Source: Hyphomonadaceae bacterium UKL13-1
GTDB lineage: Bacteria > Pseudomonadota > Alphaproteobacteria > Caulobacterales > Aquidulcibacteraceae
Reading direction: 5' to 3'
Length of the DNA stretch: 64,000 bases
Assembly: GCA_001602435.1 (NCBI GenBank)
Contig: CP012156.1
Span: 124,001 to 188,000, forward strand
Shown here: positions 17,605 to 25,410 of the stretch, piece after piece
Layout of the letters: every line of letters starts with the position of its first letter
Position numbering within the stretch: the stretch's first letter is position 1
Notes under the pieces: generated by a model
Databases searched by the model: none
Told to the model about the DNA's origin: nothing
Seen by the model: only the letters and a program-made list of their open reading frames with translations
Program-made: the position numbers and the translations under genes

Positions 17605-18876
17605 ATGGGTCGAGTTCAAGCGTATTTATCTCGTGCTCACCCAGCCCTTTTTATTGCCTATGGCGGCGTCGTTGCTTTCTGCGCTTATTTTTCAATGTAT
17701 GCCTTCCGCAAGCCTTTCTCGGCGGCGACCTATGAAGATGTTGCAGGCTGGACCTTTGTGCTGGATTACAAGATCGCCTTGGTGATCGCCCAAGTGCTTG
17801 GCTATGCGTTGTCAAAATTCATTGGAATCAAAGTGATTGCAGAGTTGGATGGGTCCAAGCGCGGGTGGGCTATATTGGCATTGATCGGCCTATCTTGGTT
17901 GGCGCTTGTTTTGTTTGCGATCCTCCCGGCACCGTGGAATGTCGCAGCCTTGTTTCTCAATGGCCTGCCACTGGGTTTGATTTGGGGCTTGGTGTTCAGC
18001 TTTCTTGAGGGACGGCGAACAACCGAAGCATTGGGTGCGATCCTGTGCGCGAGTTTCATTGTTTCGTCCGGCATCGTAAAGTCTGTTGGCAGTCTGCTGA
18101 TGAGCCAGTTGGCCGTCAGCCCATTCTGGATGCCTGCTGCCACTGGGGCCTTGTTCTTCCCGCTTTTATTTCTGGCCGTGTGGGGTCTGTCGCTTTTGCC
18201 GCCGCCATCGGAAGAGGACCAAGCCCAGCGCGTGCGCCGCGCTCCGATGCAACCCAAAGAGCGAAATGGCTTTATGCTCGCCTATGCCCCCGGCCTCGTT
18301 CTTTTGGTGGGCGCTTATGTCTTCTTGACGGCGTTTCGCGATTTCCGCGACAATTTCGCGGCTGAGATTTGGCGTGATCTTGGCCAAGCCAATGGCGCGG
18401 CACTCTTCACCTTATCAGAGCTACCCGTTGCCGTCGTCGCCTTGACTATTCTCGCTTCGCTGATGGTCATAAAGGATAATCGGAACGCGTTTCTGGTTGT
18501 GCACGGCATTTTGGCAGCAGGCTTTGCCTGTATTGGCCTATCGACCTTGGCCTTCCAAGCTCAGCTCATCGGCCCGATCGCGTGGATGATCTTGGTGGGC
18601 GCAGGGCTTTATGCGGCCTACACGCCCTTTAATACAGTCTTGTTTGATCGACTGGTGGCCGCCAGCGGGCAAGTCGCAACGGCGGGCTTCTTGATCTATG
18701 TTGCCGATGCAGCCGGATATGTCGGCAGTATCGGTCTCTTGCTCGCCAAGAATTTCGCCAACATCCAACTCGCATGGGTGCCGTTTTTCATCCAAGCCGC
18801 CTATGGCGTCGGCCTCATCGGCTTTGTTGGCATCAGCGCCTCAGCGCTCTACTTCCGCAAACGCTTGACGCGGTGA
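17605..18876 (+). CDS. DUF5690 MFS-like transporter, probable phosphonate-related permease
   Basis: About 423 residues from the ATG at 17605 (GGGGA upstream); a TTG directly after the phnX stop is the alternative. About 12 hydrophobic helices and the early motif FSMYAFRKPFSAATYE match DUF5690, a branch of the major facilitator superfamily related to organophosphate antiporters. It is third in the operon with the FAD oxidoreductase and PhnX. Uptake of an aminoalkylphosphonate is inferred from position only. Confidence 0.8.
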   Translation: MGRVQAYLSRAHPALFIAYGGVVAFCAYFSMYAFRKPFSAATYEDVAGWTFVLDYKIALVIAQVLGYALSKFIGIKVIAELDGSKRGWAILALIGLSWLALVLFAILPAPWNVAALFLNGLPLGLIWGLVFSFLEGRRTTEALGAILCASFIVSSGIVKSVGSLLMSQLAVSPFWMPAATGALFFPLLFLAVWGLSLLPPPSEEDQAQRVRRAPMQPKERNGFMLAYAPGLVLLVGAYVFLTAFRDFRDNFAAEIWRDLGQANGAALFTLSELPVAVVALTILASLMVIKDNRNAFLVVHGILAAGFACIGLSTLAFQAQLIGPIAWMILVGAGLYAAYTPFNTVLFDRLVAASGQVATAGFLIYVADAAGYVGSIGLLLAKNFANIQLAWVPFFIQAAYGVGLIGFVGISASALYFRKRLTR

Positions 18877-18929
18877 GGCACCGAGGCGCGATCAGCGCCG
18901 CTTGATGCATCCAGAATATATAAGAAAAA

Positions 18930-19004
18930 TGGAGCGGGCGATGAGATTCGAACTCACGACATCCACCTTGGCAAGGTGGCGCTCTACCCCTGAGCTACGC
19001 CCGC
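18930..19004 (-). tRNA. tRNA-Gly (anticodon GCC)
   Basis: Read on the minus strand, acceptor stem GCGGGCG/CGCCCGC closes a cloverleaf with TAGCTCAGGGGTAGAGC (D arm), CCACC-TTGCCAA-GGTGG (anticodon stem-loop, GCC) and GTTCGAAT (T loop). The 3' end CCA is encoded (18930-18932 on the plus strand). Length is 75 bases. Confidence 0.97.
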
Positions 19005-19127
19005 GTCCTTGGGTACCGGAAGCACAAGTCCTCCGTAAGGACGGCGCATATGCCTTAGAGCTGGCTGAAGTGCAAGGGGGGTGTGCCGTGCTTGATGCAG
19101 CTAGGCGCGATGGGTTACAGCAGAAGC

Positions 19128-19667
19128 ATGACGAAACTTCCCTCCCATCCAGCCAGCCGCGCTGATCTATTCGCGCTTTTCGACCGTTTGGGCATCGCGC
19201 ATCACACGTTGGATCATCGCCCGGTTTTCACCGTGGAAGAGGGGGCGGACATTAAGGCCGCGCTTCCCGGTGGGCACACAAAGAACTTATTTCTGAAAGA
19301 TAAGGACGGCGCTTTCTTTTTGGTCTGTGCATTGGGGCAAACACAAGTACGCCTCAATCAGCTGCACAAGACCTTGGGCTGTGCGCGCTTGAGCTTTGGT
19401 AGCGAGGAGCACTTACTGGAGCTGTTGGGCGTCACGCCTGGCTCTGTGACGCTTTTTGCGCTGATCAATGATCCGGGTCGAAGGGTTACCTTGGTGCTGG
19501 ACGCGGCCCTTTTGGCGGCAGAGCCGATCAATTTTCACCCGCTGAAGAATGATGCAACGACCGCGGTCGCTCAGGATGATCTGGCGTTGTTTATTCGCAA
19601 TTGGGGTGGAAAGGTCCATCGGTGCGATTTCTCGGGCGAGGTACCCCAAGCCGAACCTTGGACGTAA
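19128..19667 (+). CDS. Prolyl-tRNA synthetase-associated (YbaK/ProXp) editing protein
   Basis: The 180-residue protein starts at the ATG at 19128; an upstream GTG at 19083 would give a non-conserved extension. It is a single YbaK-fold domain with [12 protein letters not shown] and a core matching PrdX/ProX proteins that hydrolyse mis-charged Ala-tRNAPro in trans. It acts free in the cytoplasm. It lies beside tRNA-Gly but shows no operon link. Confidence 0.85.
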   Translation: MTKLPSHPASRADLFALFDRLGIAHHTLDHRPVFTVEEGADIKAALPGGHTKNLFLKDKDGAFFLVCALGQTQVRLNQLHKTLGCARLSFGSEEHLLELLGVTPGSVTLFALINDPGRRVTLVLDAALLAAEPINFHPLKNDATTAVAQDDLALFIRNWGGKVHRCDFSGEVPQAEPWT

Positions 19668-19786
19668 GGTCCATGAAACACAGGTCAGCGCTTGCAACAT
19701 GATGGCGCTAAGCCCATTTCTAAACCTGAGAAGACTTGTACGAGATCGCAATGTGAGAGGAGCGTGCGCACCGCACGGACACATTC

Positions 19787-20710
19787 ATGGCCCTAATTGG
19801 CTTAGGCAGTTCAAAACCCAAATCAGGCCCAACAGCCGACCCTACCGGCCTGATCAAAGACGGCAGTGACCAAGGCTTTAAGGCAGATGTGATCGATGTT
19901 TCGATGGACACGCCGGTTTTGGTCGACTTCTGGGCTCCGTGGTGTGGCCCTTGCCGCACATTGACCCCGACGCTGGAAAAAGTGGTGCGTGCTGCCAACG
20001 GCAAGGTGCGCCTTGTGAAGATCAATATTGACGAGCATCCAGCCATCGCGGGCCAGTTGCGGGTTCAGTCCATCCCTGCGGTCTTTGCATTCGATAAGGG
20101 CCGCCCGGTGGACGGCTTCATGGGTGCCCAGCCTGAAAGTCAGATTAAAGCGCTCGTAGACCGATTGGTTGGCGCTCAACCCGCAGGCGTAGATGAACTG
20201 CTGGCCGCTGCAAAAGAAAGCCTCGATCAGGGTGATCTTGGCGAGGCAGCTCAATCCTATGCGCAAGCAGCCAGCCTTGACCCCGAAAACCCGAAAGCCT
20301 TGGCAGGTCTCGCGCGTGTTTATGTGATGGGCGGGGAGCTTGATAAGGCGCAAGAAATTCTGGCGTCTGTTCCCAAAGCCAAGGCGAAAGACAGTGATGT
20401 CATCAGCGTGCAGGCCCAGATTGATCTGATCTTGGACGTGGCAGAAGCGGGTGATCCGGCCGCTCTAAGCGAAGCCTTGACGGAAGCGCCTGAAGACCTT
20501 TCCGCCCGATTTGACTTGGCAAAGGCCCATATTGCAACTGGGGATTTTGAAGGCGCGGTCGAGCATTTGTTGTTCATCATCAAACAAGACCGTACGTGGC
20601 AGGACGATGCTGCCCGTAAGCAGTTGCTCAAAGTTTTTGATGCAGCTGGGCCAATGGCTGAAGTTACGCGACAAGGGCGGCGGAAATTATCAGCCATCCT
20701 GTTTTCCTAA
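19787..20710 (+). CDS. Thioredoxin-TPR co-chaperone, CnoX/YbbN-like
   Basis: The 307-residue protein has an N-terminal thioredoxin domain with WAPWCGPC (about residues 49-56) and cis-Pro in QSIPAV. TPR-like helices follow (about 135-300), including LDQGDLGEAAQSYAQAASLDPENPKALAGLARVY, split here only by reading. This layout is CnoX/YbbN, which holds unfolding proteins and passes them to chaperones under oxidative stress. An intact CxxC suggests redox activity, as in Caulobacter. It leads a same-strand run with the Lon-N, Trm112 and DUF971 genes. Confidence 0.9.
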   Translation: MALIGLGSSKPKSGPTADPTGLIKDGSDQGFKADVIDVSMDTPVLVDFWAPWCGPCRTLTPTLEKVVRAANGKVRLVKINIDEHPAIAGQLRVQSIPAVFAFDKGRPVDGFMGAQPESQIKALVDRLVGAQPAGVDELLAAAKESLDQGDLGEAAQSYAQAASLDPENPKALAGLARVYVMGGELDKAQEILASVPKAKAKDSDVISVQAQIDLILDVAEAGDPAALSEALTEAPEDLSARFDLAKAHIATGDFEGAVEHLLFIIKQDRTWQDDAARKQLLKVFDAAGPMAEVTRQGRRKLSAILFS

Positions 20711-20742
20711 TCCCACAGCGGCGATTGATTGAGGGCTAAGTC

Positions 20743-21417
20743 ATGGTAGCAGGTTACGTCTATCGTAAACCCACCGACCTTCCGGCAACCATTCCTGTGT
20801 TCCCACTAACGGGGGCTTTGTTGTTTCCGCGCGGGCAAATGCCGCTGAATATTTTTGAGCCGCGCTACCTCAATATGATTGATGATGCCCTGGCAGGTAA
20901 TCGCTTGATTGGGATGATACAACCAGATGGCACGGGTGACCCAGAGAAGCCCGGCCTATCGCGGGTCGGATGCGTCGGTAAGCTAACGTCGTTTTCTGAA
21001 ACCGATGATGGCCGATACTTGATTACGCTGACCGGGATTTGCCGTTTTGCCGTTGCCCGCGAATATCAAGCGTCCAAGCCCTATCGGCAAGTGACCGCCG
21101 ACTGGCAGAGCTTTGCCGACGATTTAAAGACGCCGGGCTCGATGGTGGGATTTGACCGCAAGGACTTGTTGGAGGCATTGCGGGCCTATCTAGAGCGCAA
21201 CAATTTAAAAGCAGACTGGGGGTCGATTGATCAAGCTCAAGCCGAGCCTTTGGTCAACGCGCTATCGGCGCTTTGCCCCTTTGTGCCGATCGAGAAGCAG
21301 GCGCTGTTGGAAGCACCGACCATCGAGGATCGACGCGATGTGCTGATTGCCCTACTAGATATGGACCAAGGTGACCACGACGATGACGCCGAGGATGAGG
21401 AGAGACCCTTGCAATGA
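20743..21417 (+). CDS. LON peptidase N-terminal substrate-binding domain protein
   Basis: The 224-residue protein consists of the LON-N domain alone: [31 protein letters not shown] is reduced here to its key features, the early LFP and the FEPRY motif near residue 45. No ATPase or protease domain is present. The C-terminus is strongly acidic (DDDAEDEER). Stand-alone LON-N proteins are common in alphaproteobacteria and their role is not settled. The stop overlaps the Trm112 start by 4 bases. Confidence 0.88.
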   Translation: MVAGYVYRKPTDLPATIPVFPLTGALLFPRGQMPLNIFEPRYLNMIDDALAGNRLIGMIQPDGTGDPEKPGLSRVGCVGKLTSFSETDDGRYLITLTGICRFAVAREYQASKPYRQVTADWQSFADDLKTPGSMVGFDRKDLLEALRAYLERNNLKADWGSIDQAQAEPLVNALSALCPFVPIEKQALLEAPTIEDRRDVLIALLDMDQGDHDDDAEDEERPLQ

Positions 21418-21626
21418 CCGACGCCCCTAAGAGCACAGCCAGCGAAGGACGCGAGATTGATCCACGCCTATTGGAAATCCTTGTCTGCCCGGTGACTCGT
21501 ACGCGTTTGACCTATGATCGCGACAAGGGCGAACTTGTGTCCAAAGCTGCGCGCTTGGCTTACCCCATCCGCGATGGGGTGCCGATTATGCTGGCCGGTG
21601 AAGCACGTGAGCTGAATGATGCCTAA
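21414..21626 (+). CDS. Trm112 family zinc-ribbon-like protein
   Basis: The 70-residue protein has the Trm112 core [17 protein letters not shown] and [13 protein letters not shown]. Bacterial members keep the fold but often lose zinc cysteines; only one Cys is seen here. Eukaryotic relatives activate methyltransferases, and the bacterial partner is unclear. It overlaps both neighbours (4 bases upstream, 11 bases downstream), so it is tightly coupled. Confidence 0.9.
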   Translation: MTDAPKSTASEGREIDPRLLEILVCPVTRTRLTYDRDKGELVSKAARLAYPIRDGVPIMLAGEARELNDA

Positions 21627-21981
21627 CGAGGCTATTGCTACCCCAGACCGGCCTTGGCCAGTCGAACTGACGTTTCAGGCTGAAGCCAAGAGTCTCAAGG
21701 CCCGTTTTGACGATGGGGTGAGCTTTGATATCCCCTACGAACTATTGCGCGTGGAAAGCCCTTCCGCGGAGGTGCAAGGCCATTCGGCTGCTGGCAAGAA
21801 ATGGGTGCCGGGGAAGCAAGACGTCGGTATTGAACGGGCTGAGCCCGTCGGCCGTTATGCTATGCGTCTTGTATTTGATGATGGCCATGACAGCGGCATT
21901 TATACGTGGGATTGGCTTTATCGCTTGGGTCGAGACCAAGACCTTTTATTGGCCGAATATCGCCGCGCCGTTCAGGCCTAG
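21616..21981 (+). CDS. DUF971 domain protein
   Basis: The 121-residue protein matches DUF971 (N-terminal domain of gamma-butyrobetaine hydroxylase-like proteins): [21 protein letters not shown] near residue 37 and [12 protein letters not shown] near the end. Stand-alone forms are linked to iron-sulfur metabolism in some reports, and the function here is unproven. It overlaps the Trm112 gene by 11 bases and the convergent ribF stop by 4. Confidence 0.85.
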   Translation: MMPNEAIATPDRPWPVELTFQAEAKSLKARFDDGVSFDIPYELLRVESPSAEVQGHSAAGKKWVPGKQDVGIERAEPVGRYAMRLVFDDGHDSGIYTWDWLYRLGRDQDLLLAEYRRAVQA

Positions 21982-22913
21982 GCGACGACAGAGAGAATTT
22001 GTGCGGCTTCTTCCGCATCGCGTCCAATTTGCGCGACCAGTTCGGGCAGACCCGCAAACTTCATCTCGGGACGCAAAAAGGCATGCAGGCCAACTTCTAG
22101 GCGGCTGCCATAGAGGTCACCCTCAAAGTCAAAGATATTGACCTCAAACAAGGGTTGTCTCAGGCCAGTTGTCGGGGTGCGGCCGAAATTGGCGACACCA
22201 CTGTACCAAGCCTCGTCTCCAACGCGGTTGACGCGCACGGCATAGACGCCGAAGCGAGGGGCAAGCTGGTCTTCCAAATGGAAGTTGGCGGTCGGGAAGC
22301 CGATCGTGCGACCCCGCTTCTCGCCATGCTGGACTATGCCCTCCACCCGCCACGGCCGACCCAGAAGCGCGGTGACCATGGCCAGATGGCCGGCTCTTAA
22401 AGCTTCGCGAACCCGGGTTGAAGAATAGCGTACACCGCTGTGGTCGAGCACAGGCTCAACGATGCTGACGCCAAAGCCCAGTCGGTCGCCCATGGCTTGC
22501 AGCATGACCCCATCCCCGCGCCGGTCACAGCCAAAGCGGAAATCGTGGCCGACGGTGACATGGCAAGGGTTCAGCTTGGCTACCAGAATATCCGTGATGA
22601 AGTCCTCTGCCGCCATACTGGCCATGCTGGCGTCGAACGGGATCTCAAACATAATCTCCGCGCCAACGTCAGCCGCTCTCTCTGCCCGCAGCCTTGGTGT
22701 GTTCAGGCGGAAAGACGGTTTATCTGGTCCAGCAAAGAAGCACTTGGGCGGCGGCTCAAAGGCCGCAACCGCGAGTGGCTTGTCGGGGCATGCCTCTTGA
22801 GCGGCGCGCAGAACCGCCACATGGCCCAAATGAAGTCCATCAAAAGCCCCGAGCGCCACGCTCGCGCCTTGGGCTTCTGGTGGTATGAGAGACCCCGTAT
22901 CGAAACTCAGCAT
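21978..22913 (-). CDS. ribF: Bifunctional riboflavin kinase/FAD synthetase
   Basis: The 311-residue protein has an N-terminal adenylyltransferase domain with GAFDGLHLGHVAVL (HxGH-type) and VGHDFRFGCDRRGD. The C-terminal kinase domain has KRGRTIGFPTANF (about residue 200) and FEVNIFDFEGDLYG. It makes FMN and then FAD in the cytoplasm. The length is normal. The start codon overlaps the MaoC stop (TAATG), so the two are translationally coupled. Confidence 0.95.
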   Translation of the reverse strand: MLSFDTGSLIPPEAQGASVALGAFDGLHLGHVAVLRAAQEACPDKPLAVAAFEPPPKCFFAGPDKPSFRLNTPRLRAERAADVGAEIMFEIPFDASMASMAAEDFITDILVAKLNPCHVTVGHDFRFGCDRRGDGVMLQAMGDRLGFGVSIVEPVLDHSGVRYSSTRVREALRAGHLAMVTALLGRPWRVEGIVQHGEKRGRTIGFPTANFHLEDQLAPRFGVYAVRVNRVGDEAWYSGVANFGRTPTTGLRQPLFEVNIFDFEGDLYGSRLEVGLHAFLRPEMKFAGLPELVAQIGRDAEEAAQILSVVA

Positions 22914-23347
22914 TAGCCCTCGCGCTTTGCGACCATCACAATAGCTTCACCACTAAGGACTGCTTTGCCAGCGATCAGGCAGGTTGTCGACAGGGTGACA
23001 AAGCCTTTCGCAGGGTCGAGTTGGGTAATCTCAACGCGGCTGGTAACGGTGGAGCCGATTTTCACAGGCCGCTTAAACTGCAAGCTTTGGCTTACATAGA
23101 CAGAGCCTGGGCCAGGCAGTCGCATGCCGATTAGGGCTGAGACGTGGCTGGCAGTCAGCATGCCGTGGGCAATGCGCCCTTCAAATCGGGTCGTCGCGGC
23201 GAATTCTGAGTCGAAGTGAACAGGGTTCATATCGCCTGAAGCTGCACCGAACATCAGGATGTCGGCTTCGGTAACGGTGCGAGCAGATTCGGCCGTCTGA
23301 CCGATGCTCAATTCTTCGAAATAATGGCCTGCTGCAGGATTTGGCAT
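22913..23347 (-). CDS. MaoC-like (R)-specific enoyl-CoA hydratase
   Basis: This 144-residue hot-dog-fold protein has the hydratase-2 motif FGAASGDMNPVHFD (catalytic Asp and His) and RIAHGMLTASHVSALIG. It would hydrate enoyl-CoA to (R)-3-hydroxyacyl-CoA, linking beta-oxidation to polyester or lipid synthesis. The pairing with ribF appears to be positional only. The plus-strand cheY gene begins about 100 bases beyond its start. Confidence 0.9.
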   Translation of the reverse strand: MPNPAAGHYFEELSIGQTAESARTVTEADILMFGAASGDMNPVHFDSEFAATTRFEGRIAHGMLTASHVSALIGMRLPGPGSVYVSQSLQFKRPVKIGSTVTSRVEITQLDPAKGFVTLSTTCLIAGKAVLSGEAIVMVAKREG

Positions 23348-23453
23348 GGGATGTCCTTTTTTGGAACGTGATTCACGCTTCTTTAGCGCTCAACTGGTAA
23401 AGGGTTGTCAACCGTGGGGTGAGAGTGGCCGAAGCCACCAAAGGAGAAGTCGT

Positions 23454-23840
23454 ATGGCAGTGGATATGAACGCGCCAGTATTGGTCGTCGATGATTATCA
23501 GACAATGGTTCGCATCATTCGCAATCTTTTGAAGCAGCTTGGCTTTGAGAATGTGGATGAGGCGGCTGACGGGCGCGAAGCGCTCGAGAAAATGAAGAAG
23601 ACCAAATATGGCCTCGTGATCTCCGATTGGAACATGGAACCCATGACTGGTTATGAACTTTTGCGCGAAGTTCGTGCCGATGAAATCCTGAAGCCAACGC
23701 CATTCATCATGGTGACCGCCGAATCCAAGACGGAAAATGTGATCGCTGCCAAAAAGGCCGGTGTGAACAATTATATCGTCAAGCCGTTTAACGCCCAAAC
23801 CCTGAAAGCTAAGATCGCTTCTGTTCTGGGCGATTTCTAA
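23454..23840 (+). CDS. cheY: CheY-like single-domain response regulator
   Basis: The ATG at 23454 follows AAGGAG. The 128-residue receiver domain has acidic Asp13-Asp14, phosphoacceptor Asp58 (ISDWNMEP), Thr88 and Lys110 (VKPF). There is no output domain. SDWNMEPMTG is the chemotaxis-type signature. The adjacent cheZ-like gene, 27 bases downstream, supports a chemotaxis role: control of flagellar rotation, with dephosphorylation by its neighbour. Confidence 0.93.
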   Translation: MAVDMNAPVLVVDDYQTMVRIIRNLLKQLGFENVDEAADGREALEKMKKTKYGLVISDWNMEPMTGYELLREVRADEILKPTPFIMVTAESKTENVIAAKKAGVNNYIVKPFNAQTLKAKIASVLGDF

Positions 23841-23867
23841 GCATTGTTTGTTTAAGGGGGGCTGACG

Positions 23868-24545
23868 ATGCCGTCACCAGAAGTTGCCAATAAGGTTCGT
23901 GACGCGATCACAGCGCTGAAAGGCGCAGACCTTAAAGATCCTCGCTTGGGTGAGGTTCTGAACTTGGCTTCGCAAATGAGCGAAGCCATGCAAATGTTCT
24001 TTAGTTCGATCGACCGCAGCCTGTTTGATGAGATGCGCTACATCTCATCCTATATTCAACGCACGCGCCTTGAAATCTCCAACCTGCGTCCAAATGATCT
24101 GAGTGAAGATCGGATTCCGGGCGCTGGGGCCGAACTACACGCGGTTGTTCAGCATACGGCCGAAGCGACCAATCTGATTATGGCTGTCGCAGAAGATGTG
24201 ATGGCAGCGGACACCAGCGATCCCGCCGCTTATCAGGCCTTTGTGTCCGATAAGATGATGGAAATTTTTGAAGCCTGCACGTTCCAAGACATCACCGGTC
24301 AGCGCATTAAGAAGGTGGTCGACACCTTGACCCATATCGAGCAACGTCTCGAGCGCTTCGCCAGTGTGATGGGCGTCGAAGATGCAGAGCTTGAAGAGAC
24401 CTTAGAAGACAAGCGCAAGCGCGAGAACCTGTTGAACGGTCCTGCGCTGAACGGTCCAGAAGTCGCCCAAGACGATATTGATGCCTTGTTTGGCACTGAA
24501 GGCGCATCCATGGATCAAAGCGACTTGGACGCTTTGTTCGACTAA
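23868..24545 (+). CDS. cheZ: CheZ-like CheY phosphatase
   Basis: The 225-residue, largely helical protein carries the CheZ catalytic motif CTFQDITGQRIKKVV (acidic Asp and Gln that place water on phospho-CheY). The C-terminus ends in two similar peptides, QDDIDALFG and QSDLDALFD, separated by about seven residues. They resemble CheY-binding tails of CheZ and the FliM N-terminus. It sits in an operon with cheY. The duplication of the binding peptide is unusual. Confidence 0.9.
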   Translation: MPSPEVANKVRDAITALKGADLKDPRLGEVLNLASQMSEAMQMFFSSIDRSLFDEMRYISSYIQRTRLEISNLRPNDLSEDRIPGAGAELHAVVQHTAEATNLIMAVAEDVMAADTSDPAAYQAFVSDKMMEIFEACTFQDITGQRIKKVVDTLTHIEQRLERFASVMGVEDAELEETLEDKRKRENLLNGPALNGPEVAQDDIDALFGTEGASMDQSDLDALFD

Positions 24546-24579
24546 ACCTAAATCGATCCTGCGGTTACCAAGCCTGCGT

Positions 24580-25410
24580 TCACAGAAGTCTGGAACGCAT
24601 GGCTTGGCTCAGCATGTCGATCAACGTAACCGCGACCACGATGATGATCCCGATGGCGGCGGTTTGCTCATACTGAAAGCTATTCATGCTTTCCATCAGC
24701 TTTGCTCCGATACCACCTGCACCGATCAGACCCAAAACGGTGGCCGAACGTGAGTTGGATTCAAACCGATAGAGCGCATAGGACGTCCAAAGTGGCGCGA
24801 CCTGCGGTAAAACCCCCCACATGATCTCATGCAATTTGGCAGCGCCGGTTGCGCGCACCCCTTCCACAGGGCGGCTGTCGATCGATTCAACGGCCTCTGA
24901 AAACAGTTTTGCCAAGACCCCTGCGGTATGGAGCGCGATCGCCAAAACCCCGGCCAGAGGGCCTAGACCCACGGCGACGATGAAGATCAAGCCAAGCACC
25001 AATTCATTCACCGAGCGCAAGAAGTCCATCAAGCGCCGCATCGGCCAGACAAGCCATGACGGTGCTACGTTCGATGCACACATAAAGCCGAATGGGATGG
25101 CCATGATGACGGCCAAGCACGTGCCCCAAATGGCAACTTGCACCGTCAACCACATTTGCCGCACATAGAGGCGCCATTCCGAGAAGTCCGGATTGACCAA
25201 GCGCGTCGAAAACGTCTGCATGTTCTCCGAATTGGTGAATAGGCGTGTGACTTTGGAAATCTCAGCGGGACCGAAGCTGATGGCCAGCAAGAGTAAAATC
25301 CCGCCCCAGACCAAAAGGTCGTAGAGTTTGTCGGCAGCAGTCCGCGTTGGTGGGGCGGGCACATGGCCCAGCGAAACAGCGCCGCTGGCTTTCATTGGGG
25401 TCGTACTCAT
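24580..25410 (-). CDS. phnE: Phosphonate ABC transporter permease PhnE
   Basis: The 276-residue protein has about six membrane helices and the EAA-type loop GVRATGAAKLHEIMWGVLPQ (near 200), plus LGLIGAGGIGAKL, typical of PhnE. It would form the homodimeric channel for phosphonates across the inner membrane. The ATG overlaps the stop of the PhnC-PhnD fusion (ATGA). Only one phnE is present, so a homodimer is expected. Confidence 0.93.
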   Translation of the reverse strand: MSTTPMKASGAVSLGHVPAPPTRTAADKLYDLLVWGGILLLLAISFGPAEISKVTRLFTNSENMQTFSTRLVNPDFSEWRLYVRQMWLTVQVAIWGTCLAVIMAIPFGFMCASNVAPSWLVWPMRRLMDFLRSVNELVLGLIFIVAVGLGPLAGVLAIALHTAGVLAKLFSEAVESIDSRPVEGVRATGAAKLHEIMWGVLPQVAPLWTSYALYRFESNSRSATVLGLIGAGGIGAKLMESMNSFQYEQTAAIGIIIVVAVTLIDMLSQAMRSRLL

